Positions 1 through 8,613 of a DNA stretch of 41,499 bases are shown in pieces. A program made the translations under genes and the position numbers. This DNA comes from Spongiactinospora gelatinilytica (GTDB taxonomy: Bacteria; Actinomycetota; Actinomycetes; Streptosporangiales; Streptosporangiaceae), in contig NZ_POUA01000020.1 of the NCBI RefSeq assembly GCF_003236385.1, positions 1 through 41,499 on the forward strand, given 5' to 3'. The notes beneath the pieces are model-generated. The model was not told the origin of the DNA. It did no database searches and saw nothing but the letters and a program-made list of their open reading frames with translations. Each line of letters begins with the position of its first letter. Position 1 is the first letter of the stretch.

Positions 1-684
1 GGGCGTCGGTTCCACGTCGCCGCAGGGGGCGGGGGGCGTCGCGGAGTTGCGCGGCGCGGGCGCGGCCGCGGTGAAGTCGGCCGCGTTGTCGTCGGTGTCG
101 GCGCAGCCGTCGCCGCCGCGCACGGCGGCGGTGGCGTTGCTCAGGGCGGGGGCCGCGGCCCGGCCCTCGAAGTATCCGGCGTTGCCGTACCCGACGAGGT
201 CGCGGATCAGCGCGGACTGCTCGACCGTGCAGGGCGTCGAACCGCCGTTGCAGGCCAGGCCCGTGGCCGCGCCGACCAGGGCGACCTTGCCCGCCGATCC
301 GCTCATGTCGATCGAGCCGGTCGTGTCGGCGGCGGGCGGCGGCGAGCCGGTGGAACCGCCGGCGAGCCGGACGAGATGGTACTGCCCCGGGGCCAGGGTG
401 CCCGACAGCGCGACGACGGGGTTGGCGCCGAAGTGGCCGGTGCCGGTGGCGCTGGCGTACTGGACGGACCAGCCGTCCAGTGACACGGCGGAGGTCCCCC
501 GGTTGAACAGTTCCACGAAGTCGTTGGTGAAGAGGGCCCCGCTGTTCCCCCCGCCGCCGTAGACCTGGCTGACGACGACGGTGCCGGGTGCGGCGGCGGC
601 CGGTGGCGCGGAGAGCGCCGTCGCTCCGGCGGCGGCCACGCCGACGGCGACAAGGGCGGCTAACGCCCGGGTTGAAGCACGCAT
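1..684 (-). CDS. Secreted lamin-tail-domain protein, C-terminus outside window
   Basis: An open frame of 228 codons starts at the ATG complementary to 682-684 and runs off the left edge, so only the N-terminal part is seen. Residues 1 to about 32 form a signal peptide (MRAS, an Ala/Val-rich core, then an Ala-rich cleavage region). From about residue 36 the text reads VVVSQVYGGGGNSG, then FVELFNRG and LDGWSVQYA. This is the pattern of a lamin-tail domain (LTD), a small immunoglobulin-like fold common on secreted actinobacterial proteins. The best-known architecture with this opening is a secreted ExeM/NucH-like endonuclease with an endonuclease/exonuclease/phosphatase domain further on, but that part is not visible, so the nuclease role is only inferred. 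The ribosome-binding site is weak and the gene is transcribed away from its neighbour. Confidence 0.75.
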   Translation of the reverse strand, partial: MRASTRALAALVAVGVAAAGATALSAPPAAAAPGTVVVSQVYGGGGNSGALFTNDFVELFNRGTSAVSLDGWSVQYASATGTGHFGANPVVALSGTLAPGQYHLVRLAGGSTGSPPPAADTTGSIDMSGSAGKVALVGAATGLACNGGSTPCTVEQSALIRDLVGYGNAGYFEGRAAAPALSNATAAVRGGDGCADTDDNAADFTAAAPAPRNSATPPAPCGDVEPTP

Positions 685-878
685 GTACCGGAGCGTAAGC
701 AGTATTTGCCGCTAATCGCCGATCAATGCGCTGTTGTAGGGAAAAAGTCTGCAGGTGTTCATTCGCCGGGATCACCGGGCGGCGCTCGGCGCGCCCGCGG
801 CCGGGTCAATCGCGTACGTCGGCACCGCTCACGCCGGGACGGGCCGGCCCCCCTGTGGCCGTCCCAGCCGCGTCTTCG

Positions 879-900
879 CGCGGTTTCACGAAACCCCGCG
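879..900 (-). terminator. Hairpin downstream of the secreted protein gene
   Basis: CGCGGTTTC and GAAACCCCGCG pair as an imperfect stem (two bulged C) a few bases after the stop codon at 907. There is no U-tract, as is usual in high-GC actinobacteria. It is a likely terminator of the minus-strand gene. Confidence 0.4.
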
Positions 901-906
901 CCGCGC

Positions 907-1428
907 TCAGGTGGTGAAGATCTCCTGGACCTTGACGATCGCTCCCTTGTGCACGGTGATCAGGGCGGGAGCGGGCCCGAACCGCTTGGTGCGCTCCAGC
1001 AGGACCTTGGTGGAGCACCGCTTGGCGCCCAGGCTCGCGTTGTCGTCGTAGGAGGTGCCGCTCGGCGAGATCTTGCACCCGTAGGCGCTGTAGAACCGCA
1101 TGTCCTTGGCGATCCGCGAGGCGTACGCCATCACGTCGTACTCCGGCGGGCCGACGAAGCGCGCGTGGCCCTCCTTGCTGAGCTTCCAGCGGATCGGCTC
1201 GTACTCCGCGACCCCGCCGCGCACCTCGGTGATCCAGCCGCGCAGGATGCCGTTGTGCCGCGAGTGCAGGCCCTTGCTGAAGTCGTGGTGCGGGTCGGCC
1301 TGGAACTTCATTCCGAAGACCTTGGGCTTCTTGTAGTGCGGAATCGCGGCGGCCTCTGCCGACACCCCGGGCAGGATGACCGCCGCGGCCGCGCCCGCGA
1401 TCACCAGCGTCCGAATCAATGATTTCAT
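907..1428 (-). CDS. Secreted protein of unknown function
   Basis: A 173-residue protein that I do not recognise. The chosen start gives MKSLIRTLVIAG and a typical signal peptide ending near VSAEA at residues 24-28, with AAAAGG just upstream. An alternative ATG nine codons upstream (1455) would put polar residues before the signal peptide. The mature part is rich in basic and aromatic residues (KKPKVFGMKF near its start). It holds two cysteines about 21 residues apart (YGCKI and KRCST), which could form a disulfide outside the cell. No catalytic motif is visible. A hairpin of CCTGGA/TCCAGG lies in the leader at 1445-1460, and a Crp-like site lies about 50 bp upstream of the start. Confidence 0.65.
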   Translation of the reverse strand: MKSLIRTLVIAGAAAAVILPGVSAEAAAIPHYKKPKVFGMKFQADPHHDFSKGLHSRHNGILRGWITEVRGGVAEYEPIRWKLSKEGHARFVGPPEYDVMAYASRIAKDMRFYSAYGCKISPSGTSYDDNASLGAKRCSTKVLLERTKRFGPAPALITVHKGAIVKVQEIFTT

Positions 1429-1474
1429 GGCCTTTTGGAGTTGACCTGGAAGCATCCAGGTTCGCCAGAAGAGG

Positions 1475-1490
1475 TGTGACTTACATCACT
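1475..1490. promoter_or_regulatory. Crp/GlxR-like operator
   Basis: TGTGA, six bases (CTTACA), then TCACT. This differs by one base from the Crp-family consensus TGTGA-N6-TCACA. It sits about 47-62 bp upstream of the start of the secreted protein gene that reads leftward. Binding by a Crp/GlxR-type regulator is inferred from the match only. Confidence 0.45.
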
Positions 1491-1654
1491 AGATCGGTCG
1501 GCCCAACGGGACCAGTCGCTCCGGGGTGATGGGACGGAACGCCGGGAGTACGGCGACCAGCTCGTTCGAGCGTCACCGCGAGGGTCGCGCCCACCACGGC
1601 CGCCCTGATCAACACCGGCATGTCGTGATCTTTCCGCACATGTGCCGGTCGGCG

Positions 1655-2671
1655 CTAGTCGTGCGGCAGTGCCGTCCAGTCGAAGCAGATCGCACCCGCC
1701 GGCGCCCCGCCGCCGCGCAGGTGTTCATAGGTCCGCGCCGCCTCCAGGGGCGAGGCGCGGGCGGCGATCATCGCGGCGGTGCGGAAGGCGCCCGAGGCCA
1801 GGCGGCGGAAGTACAGGTCGGTCACCGCGTCGCGGTTGAGCGGGCCGCAGGACGGGTCGTCGGAGACGATGCCGGCGTGCGCCCCGAGGATCGTCAGCGA
1901 GTCGCTGACCACGCCGGGGCCCAGCATCTGCCGCGATGGCGTGGGCGTGTCGCCCAGCAGCACGACCCGGCCCAGGGGCCGCGCGAGCCGTACCGCCTGG
2001 GCGAGCACCGCGGTGCCGCCGGTGACCTCGAACACCACGTCGGCCATCCGCTCTCCGGTCAGCGCGGCCACCGCGTGCCGGGCCTCGGACGCGGGCATCG
2101 CCAGCACGTCCGTCGCGCCGCCCGCCAGCGCCAGGTCCAGCCGCCGGGCGTCGGGGTCGATCGCCACGACCCGGGCGGCGCCGTGCGCGACGGCGTACTG
2201 GACGACGAGCTGCCCCACCGGGCCGAGACCCACCACCGCGACGGTCTCGCCCATGGCGATCGCGGCCCTGGCCGCACCGGCCGCGGCGGTGACCACCAGC
2301 GGCACCCACACCGCCTCCTCGTCCGGCACCGCGTCGGGCAGCGGGCGCGCCTCACCCGGCTTGAGCGTCACCAACTCCTGATGGGGGGCGTAGGACTGCA
2401 CCCGATCCCCCGGCCGCAGGCCCGTGACCCCCTCGCCCACCGCCGCCACGACCCCGGCCATGCTGTATCCCGGCCGGAACGGGTATCGCACCCATTCCTC
2501 CCAGTTGGAGCCGGGATCGAACTCCCCGCGCAGGCAGGCCAGCTCGGTGCCCGGGCTGATCAGCGAGAGGGTCGAACGGCACAGCACCTCCCCCGGCCCG
2601 GGGGCGGCGACGTCCTCTTCGGCCACGCGTACCACGCCCGGCCCGGTGAACTCCACGAACCACGACTTCAT
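1655..2671 (-). CDS. MDR-family (zinc-type) alcohol dehydrogenase-like oxidoreductase
   Basis: A medium-chain dehydrogenase/reductase of 338 residues that would oxidise or reduce a carbohydrate-type hydroxyl with NAD(P). The N-terminal GroES-like half carries SLISPGTELACLRGEF, a signature of the BchC-like branch of the family, in place of the classical catalytic-zinc cysteine context. The Rossmann half has VVGLGPVGQLVV near residue 170. The start ATG at 2671 has a strong GGGAGGGA upstream. A longer open frame to 2974 is only the shadow of the upstream gene. The start overlaps the stop of the Gfo/Idh gene (ATGA), so the two are translationally coupled. The substrate is unknown; the context points to a sugar or sugar derivative. 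Confidence 0.85.
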   Translation of the reverse strand: MKSWFVEFTGPGVVRVAEEDVAAPGPGEVLCRSTLSLISPGTELACLRGEFDPGSNWEEWVRYPFRPGYSMAGVVAAVGEGVTGLRPGDRVQSYAPHQELVTLKPGEARPLPDAVPDEEAVWVPLVVTAAAGAARAAIAMGETVAVVGLGPVGQLVVQYAVAHGAARVVAIDPDARRLDLALAGGATDVLAMPASEARHAVAALTGERMADVVFEVTGGTAVLAQAVRLARPLGRVVLLGDTPTPSRQMLGPGVVSDSLTILGAHAGIVSDDPSCGPLNRDAVTDLYFRRLASGAFRTAAMIAARASPLEAARTYEHLRGGGAPAGAICFDWTALPHD

Positions 2672-3666
2672 CGGTCCCTCCCGAGGACGACGGTCCGCCC
2701 ACTGGACGCGCTCTGGTAGGCGGCCTCGATGATCCGCATCGAGGTGACGCCGTCGGCGGCGCCGGGCGCGGGCGCCGCCCCGGCGAAGGTCGCGAGGAAG
2801 GCGCGCATCTGCGCGTCGTACCTGCGCTGTACGGCCTGCTCCGACAGCTCGGCCGGGAACCTCACGACCGGCTCGGCCCCGGCCCGCACAAGGGTGCCGG
2901 GGAAGGTCTGCGCGTAGCCCTCGGTGCCGGACACGCGCACGCTCCCCGACGGGCCTGGCGCGTGCGGATGCCACCAGCCCGCCTCGATGCCGGAGGTGAC
3001 GCCGCCCTCCCAGACGATCGTGAGGATCGCCGTGTCCTCGACCCGCAGGTCGCGGTAGTGGGTGCCGCAGTGCGCGGTGACGCTGACCGGCTCGGGGTCG
3101 CCGAGCACGTACCGGGTGGCGTCGATGGCGTGGATCCCGAGGTCCATCAGCGCGCCGCCGCCGGCCAGGGCGGGATCGGTGAACCAGCCGTCCGGGCCGA
3201 ACCCGGCGTGGACCGCGTACGCCGTGGTGTGCACCGGGCGGCCGAGGCCGCCGTCGCGGACCAGGCCGCGCAGCCAGCCGACCTGCTCGTCGAAGCGCAG
3301 GCAGTGGGCGGGCATCACCCGGGCGCGCCCGCGCTGCGCGGCGGCGATGGCCCGGGCCTCTGCGGTGGTCATGGCCATCGGCTTTTCCAGCAGCACCGGC
3401 AGCCCCGCGCCGAGCGCCTCGATGGCCTGCCCGGCGTGCAGCGCGTTGGGGGTGGCGACCACGAGCGCGTCCACCTCGCCGTCGGCCAGCAGCCGGTCCA
3501 GGGCGAGGTAGCGGCGGGCGAAGCCGTAGCGGTCGGAGAGCGCGGAAAGGGACGCCGCGCGGTGGTTGACGGCGGCGACCAGTTCGCCGCCCGCGGCGGC
3601 GATGGCCTGCGCGTGGTGGCCGGCGATGTAGCCGGTGCCGGCGATGGCCAGGCGCGGCCGGCTCAT
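2668..3666 (-). CDS. Gfo/Idh/MocA-family oxidoreductase
   Basis: An NAD(P)-dependent sugar or inositol-type dehydrogenase of 332 residues. The N-terminal Rossmann fold begins RLAIAGTGYIAGHHAQ. The family's catalytic lysine motif EKP is present in VLLEKPMAMT at about residue 95. The C-terminal domain has GGGALMDLGIHAID, the conserved helix with the active-site His/Asp. The gene is the middle of a three-gene operon: its start (ATG at 3666) overlaps the deacetylase stop, and its stop overlaps the dehydrogenase start, both by ATGA. Together with the divergent sugar importer this suggests oxidation of an imported sugar or deacetylated amino sugar, which is an inference. Confidence 0.88.
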   Translation of the reverse strand: MSRPRLAIAGTGYIAGHHAQAIAAAGGELVAAVNHRAASLSALSDRYGFARRYLALDRLLADGEVDALVVATPNALHAGQAIEALGAGLPVLLEKPMAMTTAEARAIAAAQRGRARVMPAHCLRFDEQVGWLRGLVRDGGLGRPVHTTAYAVHAGFGPDGWFTDPALAGGGALMDLGIHAIDATRYVLGDPEPVSVTAHCGTHYRDLRVEDTAILTIVWEGGVTSGIEAGWWHPHAPGPSGSVRVSGTEGYAQTFPGTLVRAGAEPVVRFPAELSEQAVQRRYDAQMRAFLATFAGAAPAPGAADGVTSMRIIEAAYQSASSGRTVVLGRDR

Positions 3667-4289
3667 CGCAGCTCGTCCAGCCGCACGAAGCGGGCCCCGG
3701 CGGCGCGCAGGCCGTCGATGATCTGCGGCATGGCCCGGCCGGTCGCCGGCGTCCACGGGTGGAACAGCACCACCGCGCCGTCGCCGTGCGCGGTGGCCTG
3801 CTCGATGACGGTGCGGACCACCTGGGGCCCGGTGGCCTTGGCCCGCCAGTCGAAGGTGTCGACCTGCCAGCCCACGTCGCGGTAGCCGAGCCGGTCCAGC
3901 GCGGCCAGGACCTCCGGGTCGTCGGCGCCGTCGCCGTACGGGCAGCGGAACCAGGGCCGCGGGTCGTGCCCGGTGGCGCGGCGGACGGCCTGCTCGGCCT
4001 GCCGTACGTCCTTGGCGAGCCCCTTGGGCGATAACCAGGTCATCGGCGTGTGGTGATGGGAGTGGTTGCCGATCAGGTGGCCCTGCCGGGCCAGGTCCCT
4101 GGCCAGGTCGGGGTATGCCTGGGCCCAGCGGCCCTGGATGAAGTGCGTCGCCACCACGTCGCGTTCGGCCAGGGTGCGCAGCACGAGCCGGGTGCCGTCC
4201 GGGTGGGCGGGGCGGTCGTGGTGCTCGACGTCGAAGGTCAGCGCGACCCGCCACGAGGCTTGGGATTGGGATTGGGGGGATTTCGCCAC
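3663..4289 (-). CDS. Polysaccharide deacetylase (NodB/CE4) family protein, cytoplasmic
   Basis: A 208-residue NodB-fold deacetylase. ALTFDVEHHD supplies the general-base Asp and metal-binding Asp region, HSHHHTPM the two zinc histidines, and RCPYGDGADD the third family motif. VVLFHPW near the C-terminus provides the late His. No signal peptide or membrane segment is present, so it should act inside the cell on a small imported substrate rather than on cell-wall polymer. It starts at GTG with GGTAGG upstream. It is the first gene of the operon and diverges from the GntR regulator across 143 bp. Removal of an acetyl group from an imported N-acetyl sugar is a reasonable guess only. Confidence 0.82.
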   Translation of the reverse strand: MAKSPQSQSQASWRVALTFDVEHHDRPAHPDGTRLVLRTLAERDVVATHFIQGRWAQAYPDLARDLARQGHLIGNHSHHHTPMTWLSPKGLAKDVRQAEQAVRRATGHDPRPWFRCPYGDGADDPEVLAALDRLGYRDVGWQVDTFDWRAKATGPQVVRTVIEQATAHGDGAVVLFHPWTPATGRAMPQIIDGLRAAGARFVRLDELR

Positions 4290-4330
4290 GTCTTGCCTAC
4301 CTCTGTATCGAGGAGCCGCTGGTTGCCGTA

Positions 4331-4359
4331 TTGACAGGGGTATCGGCCATGGCGATTAT
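4331..4359 (+). promoter_or_regulatory. Sigma70-type promoter and divergent control region of the sugar locus
   Basis: TTGACA at 4331-4336, a 17-bp spacer, and GATTAT at 4354-4359, reading toward the GntR gene. The stretch immediately downstream (about 4355-4385) is unusually AT-rich for this DNA, with GACAACATTATC. It is the obvious place for the GntR operator and for a promoter of the leftward operon, although I could not define a clean palindrome. Confidence 0.6.
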
Positions 4360-4432
4360 TGCTGACAACATTATCATCAATCAACTGCTCGGGTGTGATT
4401 CGTCGTCCCGAGCAGGAAGGACGGGACACCAG

Positions 4433-5221
4433 ATGGCCCGCTACCGGCTGGAATCTGGTCCGACCCCCCTGCACCACCAGGTGTATCTGTCGCTGAGCGC
4501 CGCGCTGGACGAAGGGGAATGGCGGCTCGGCGACCGGCTGCCCCCCGAGCGCGAACTGGCCCGCCGTTACGGATGCAGCCTCATCCCTGTTCGGCGGGCG
4601 CTGGACGAGCTGAGCCGCGAGGGCCGCCTGGAGCGCATCCGGGGGCGCGGCACGTTCGTCCTGCGGCCCCGCCCGCGTCTTGAGGTCGAGATGGGTTACG
4701 GCGGGAGCTTCGCCGACCTCATGCGCATGCACGGCAGGCACCCCGAGACCAGGGTGGTCGCCTCCCGGATCGAGCCGTCCGGGGAGGCGGTGGCCGCCGC
4801 GCTCGCGCTGCCGCCCGGCGCGCCCGCCATCTATCTGGAACGGCTGCGCATCGCCAGCGGCGAGCCGCTGATCTTGGAGCAGGTCCACCTGCGGGCCGCC
4901 CGCTTCGAGGGCCTGCTCGACCACGACCTGGAGCGAAACTCCCTGTACGACCTGCTGATCGAGCAGTACGGGGTGGTCATCGCGCGCGTCCGCGAGGCCA
5001 TCGAGCCGGTGCTGCTGCGGGCGCACGAGGCGTACCTGCTCGACCAGCCCTCAGACCGCCCGGCCCTGCTCGTGGAGGGGATCGCGTACGGCCCAGAGCC
5101 GGACCACGAGCCGATCGAGTTCACCCGCAGTTACATGCGGGGAGACCGGGCCCACCTGTCCTTCGAAGGAAGGATCCTTCGCCCGCCCCGGCCCGGCGCC
5201 GGGGCGGCCGGCACCCCCTGA
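4433..5221 (+). CDS. GntR/HutC-family transcriptional regulator
   Basis: A 262-residue repressor-type regulator. Residues 1-75 are the winged helix of the GntR family, with the typical RLPPERELARRYG and RGRGTFVLRP. The rest is a UTRA effector-binding domain with EAVAAALALPPGAPAIYLERLR and a late FEGR. The start at 4433 has AGGAAGGA upstream; an open frame beginning at 4331 would include the promoter and is rejected. It is placed between two divergent carbohydrate units and 9 bp before the binding-protein gene, so it most likely controls both. The effector is probably the imported sugar or its phosphate. Confidence 0.9.
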   Translation: MARYRLESGPTPLHHQVYLSLSAALDEGEWRLGDRLPPERELARRYGCSLIPVRRALDELSREGRLERIRGRGTFVLRPRPRLEVEMGYGGSFADLMRMHGRHPETRVVASRIEPSGEAVAAALALPPGAPAIYLERLRIASGEPLILEQVHLRAARFEGLLDHDLERNSLYDLLIEQYGVVIARVREAIEPVLLRAHEAYLLDQPSDRPALLVEGIAYGPEPDHEPIEFTRSYMRGDRAHLSFEGRILRPPRPGAGAAGTP

Positions 5222-5230
5222 AGGAGACGC

Positions 5231-6598
5231 ATGAACGGGACCCTCCCCCGCTTACTGGCCGCCCTGACCGCACTCGTGCTCCTCACCGCATGCACAACAG
5301 GCGCGGGCGGCGACGCCGCGCCGGTGCAGTTGCGCTGGTACTGCTGCCTGGGCACCGGCGAGCAGGCCGACCAGGTCAAGGCACAGCAGGCGGTCGTCGA
5401 TGAGTTCAACGCCCGCCATCGCGACATCAAGGTGAAGCTGGACGTCGTCCCCTACAACTCCGCCCGGGACACGCTCGCCACCCAGATCGCCTCCGGCAAG
5501 GGGCCCGACATCGTCGGCCCGGTCGGCGTCGGCGGGGCCGCCGCCTTCCACGGCCAGTGGCTGGACCTCGGCCCGTTCATCAAGGCCCGCGGCTTCGACC
5601 TGCGCCCGTACTCCGAGGGCGCGGCCGACCTGTACCGGATCGGCTCGGTGCAGGAGGGCCTGCCGTTCGCGATCTACCCCTCGACCCTGTACTACAAGGC
5701 CGACCTGTTCGAGGAGGCGGGCCTGGCCGAGCCGCCGCACAAGTACGGCGAGAAGTACCGCTGGCCGGACGGGCGCGAGGCCGAGTGGAACTACGAGACG
5801 CTGCGGGAGCTGGCCCTTCGCCTCACCGTGGACAAGAACGGCAAGGACGCCACCCAGCAGGGGTTCGACGCCGGGAACATCGTGCAGTACGGCTTCGAGC
5901 CCGCCCGCGATGACCTGCGCTACCAGGGCTCGGCCTTCGGCCCCGCCTCGCTGGACGCGGGCGACGGCAAGACCGTGAAGATCCCCGAGCCGTGGGCCGA
6001 CGCCTGGCGCTTCTTCTACGACGGCATGTGGAAGGACCGGTTCATCATGACCGGGCCGGTCTTCGAGACCGACCGGTTCAACGGCGACGGCGCGGCCTTC
6101 TTCTCCGGGCACGTCGCGATGAGCGTGAACTTCCTGTGGTCCACCTACGGCGTCGCGGGCGCGGGCCCCGACTGGGACGTCGCCGCGATGCCCTCCCACG
6201 ACGGCAGGACCACCTCCCCCACCAGCGCCGACACCTTCCGCATCCTGGCCGGCAGCAAGCATCCGGACAAGGCGTTCGAGTTCCTGAGCCACCTGGTGGG
6301 CCCGGCGTCGAACAAGTTGCTGGAGGCGTACGGGGCGATGCCGGCGCGCACCGCCGACCAGGACGCCTTCTTCACCAAGCTGGCCGCCCAGTTCACCAAC
6401 ACCGTCGACTGGCAGGTCGCCAAGGACAGCGTGCGGTTCGCCGACACCCCGCACTCCGAGGCGCACACCCCGAAGTACAACCAGACGCTCGCCGTTCTCG
6501 GCACCTACCGAAGCCGCTGGATGACCAAGGGCGGGCTGGACATGGACGCCGAGCTGACCCGGTTGCGCGCGGAGATCCAGAAGATCTGGGACCGCTGA
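5231..6598 (+). CDS. ABC importer sugar-binding lipoprotein
   Basis: An extracellular solute-binding protein of family 1 (455 residues), the substrate receptor of an ABC sugar importer. The N-terminus has a lipoprotein signal with lipobox LLTAC (Cys near residue 21). Family features include GPDIVGPVG, LPFAIYPSTLYYKADLFEEAG and the C-terminal SKHPDKAFEFLSHLVGP. An odd adjacent cysteine pair (WYCCLG) stands at the start of the mature domain. AAGGAGACGC precedes the ATG, 9 bp after the regulator's stop. Two permease genes follow. No ATPase is encoded in this unit. Confidence 0.9.
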   Translation: MNGTLPRLLAALTALVLLTACTTGAGGDAAPVQLRWYCCLGTGEQADQVKAQQAVVDEFNARHRDIKVKLDVVPYNSARDTLATQIASGKGPDIVGPVGVGGAAAFHGQWLDLGPFIKARGFDLRPYSEGAADLYRIGSVQEGLPFAIYPSTLYYKADLFEEAGLAEPPHKYGEKYRWPDGREAEWNYETLRELALRLTVDKNGKDATQQGFDAGNIVQYGFEPARDDLRYQGSAFGPASLDAGDGKTVKIPEPWADAWRFFYDGMWKDRFIMTGPVFETDRFNGDGAAFFSGHVAMSVNFLWSTYGVAGAGPDWDVAAMPSHDGRTTSPTSADTFRILAGSKHPDKAFEFLSHLVGPASNKLLEAYGAMPARTADQDAFFTKLAAQFTNTVDWQVAKDSVRFADTPHSEAHTPKYNQTLAVLGTYRSRWMTKGGLDMDAELTRLRAEIQKIWDR

Positions 6599-6642
6599 CC
6601 GCGCCCGCGGCCCTCCTCTCACCCCCTCGTGAAAGGCGTCCG

Positions 6643-7575
6643 ATGACCGCCGTTCGCATGCCCCGGCGGGTCCCGATGTCCCGGGCGGCCCGCCGGGAGA
6701 CCAGGCACGGGTTCCTGTTCATCCTTCCGTGGATCATCGGGTTCATCGCGTTCACCGCGCTCCCGATGGCGGCCACGTTCGTGTTCACCTTCCTCAACAT
6801 CTCACTGGCCGAGGCGGAACCGCTCAGGTTCGTCGGCCTGGACAACTACCGGCGGCTGCTCGGCGACGACCAGGCGTGGGCCGCGCTGGGGGTGACCGCC
6901 CGGTTCGCGCTGATGTGGCTGCCGGTGGTGGTCGCCCTGCCGTTCCTGCTGGCCCTGGCGGTCAACAGCCGCGGCGTGCGCGGCGGCGGGCTGCTGCGGG
7001 TGCTGCTGTTCATGCCGTACGTCGTGCCGTTCGTGGCCGGTGCGCTGATCTGGCAGAACATGCTGGCCGCCGACGGCTGGATCAACTCCGCCCTGCGCCT
7101 GCTCGGCGTCGCCCACCCGCCGAGCTGGCTGAACGACCCGGCCTGGGTGACCCCCGGCCTGGTCCTGATCGGCCTTTGGGGGCTGGGCGCGGGCCTCATC
7201 GTCAACCTCGCCGGGCTGCGCGCCATCCCCGCCCAGCTCTACGACGCGGCCCTGATCGACGGGGCGGGCTGGTGGCGCAGGCTGCGCCACGTGACGATCC
7301 CGATGATGTCGCCGGTGCTCTTCTACACGATCATCCTGGCCGTGGTGGAGGTGATGCAGTACTTCCTGGTCCCGCTCGTGCTGTTCGACGGCAACGGCGA
7401 CCCCGGCGGCGCGACGCGTTTCTTCAACCTCTACCTGTACCAGACGTTCTTCACCTTCCAGGAGATGTCCTACGGCTCGACGCTGGCCTGGCTGCTGTTC
7501 GTCATCACCCTGGCCGTGACCCTCCTGCTGTTCCGCCTGTCCAGGCGGTGGGTCCACTACACGAGCGAGAGGTGA
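6643..7575 (+). CDS. ABC sugar importer permease (MalF-like)
   Basis: A 310-residue inner-membrane permease with about six hydrophobic helices, starting with FLFILPWIIGFIAF. The EAA loop that docks on the ATPase is visible as YDAALIDGAGWWRRLRHV followed by TIPMMSPVL. The ATG at 6643 is preceded by GAAAGG. It forms the heterodimer with the next gene, which begins 6 bp downstream, and takes substrate from the preceding binding protein. Confidence 0.9.
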   Translation: MTAVRMPRRVPMSRAARRETRHGFLFILPWIIGFIAFTALPMAATFVFTFLNISLAEAEPLRFVGLDNYRRLLGDDQAWAALGVTARFALMWLPVVVALPFLLALAVNSRGVRGGGLLRVLLFMPYVVPFVAGALIWQNMLAADGWINSALRLLGVAHPPSWLNDPAWVTPGLVLIGLWGLGAGLIVNLAGLRAIPAQLYDAALIDGAGWWRRLRHVTIPMMSPVLFYTIILAVVEVMQYFLVPLVLFDGNGDPGGATRFFNLYLYQTFFTFQEMSYGSTLAWLLFVITLAVTLLLFRLSRRWVHYTSER

Positions 7576-7581
7576 TCCGCG

Positions 7582-8613
7582 ATGACACCGCACGCCGCGC
7601 GGCGCGTCCGGGTCGCGATCTTGACGATCGTCATGTTCGGCGTCGTGGCGGTGTTCCTGTCGCCGCTGGCGCAGATGGCGCTGACCTCGCTGAAGAGCGA
7701 GCGGCAGATCAGCCAGGCGTACGCGCCGCTGCTGCCGTCCGATCCGCGTGCCTTCACCTACCAGGGGCGACGGTACGACGTGTACCTGGTGCCCGTCGGC
7801 GGCGAGGTCCGCGAGCTGGCCCTGGTCGAAAAGGGCCGCACGGAAAGCGGGTTCGTCGACCCGGACCGCCCGCAGGACGGCGTCATCACCTGGCAGGGCT
7901 CGTGGCGGGCCCTGCGGCCGAGCTGGACCCTCGCGCCGCAGTGGTCGAACTACGCGGACGTGTGGAACCTGATCGACTTCCCCCGGCTGCTGTTCAACAC
8001 CGCCGCGATCGCGCTGATCGGCACGCTCGGCACCGTCCTTTCCTGCACGCTGGTCGGCTACGGCTTCGCCCGCTTCCGCTTCCCCGGGCGCGGGCCGCTG
8101 TTCACCCTGCTGATCGCCACGATCTTCCTGCCGACCACGGTCACGCTGATCCCGACCTACACGGTCTTCGCGCGGATCGGCTGGGTGGGGACCTGGCTGC
8201 CGCTGCTCGTTCCGGCGTTCTTCGCCAACGCCTACAGCGTGTTCCTGCTGCGGCAGTACTTCATGACCATCCCGCGCGAGATGGACGAGGCGGCCGCGAT
8301 CGACGGGGCGGGGCCGCTGCGCACGCTGCTGTCGGTTATCGTGCCGCAGGCGTGGCCCGCGATCAGCGCGGTCACGTTGTTCAACTTCGTCTACACCTGG
8401 AACGACTACTTCACCCCACTGGTCTATCTGTCGGGGCGGCCCGACCTGCAACCGCTACAGGTGGGGCTGGCCGCCTTCAACGGGCTCTACACCCACAACC
8501 CCGCCTACATCCAGGCGGGTACCATGATGACGATCGCCGTGCCGGTGCTGTTGTTCGCCTGCTTCCAGCGGGCGTTCATGCGCGGGGTCATGAGCACCGG
8601 GGTGGACAAGTGA
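7582..8613 (+). CDS. ABC sugar importer permease (MalG-like) with extracellular insertion
   Basis: A 343-residue permease. The EAA loop reads MDEAAAIDGAGPLRTLLSVI. It is longer than most MalG-type partners because about 80 residues, rich in Arg, Tyr and Trp, lie between the first and second membrane helices (roughly residues 45-125: DPRAFTYQGRRYDVYLVPVG and following). Such an insertion would face outside and could contact the binding protein. It ends the transporter unit. The locus has no ATPase, so it must borrow one, either an MsmK/MsiK-type multitasking ATPase elsewhere or the subunit encoded at 32715. Confidence 0.9.
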   Translation: MTPHAARRVRVAILTIVMFGVVAVFLSPLAQMALTSLKSERQISQAYAPLLPSDPRAFTYQGRRYDVYLVPVGGEVRELALVEKGRTESGFVDPDRPQDGVITWQGSWRALRPSWTLAPQWSNYADVWNLIDFPRLLFNTAAIALIGTLGTVLSCTLVGYGFARFRFPGRGPLFTLLIATIFLPTTVTLIPTYTVFARIGWVGTWLPLLVPAFFANAYSVFLLRQYFMTIPREMDEAAAIDGAGPLRTLLSVIVPQAWPAISAVTLFNFVYTWNDYFTPLVYLSGRPDLQPLQVGLAAFNGLYTHNPAYIQAGTMMTIAVPVLLFACFQRAFMRGVMSTGVDK

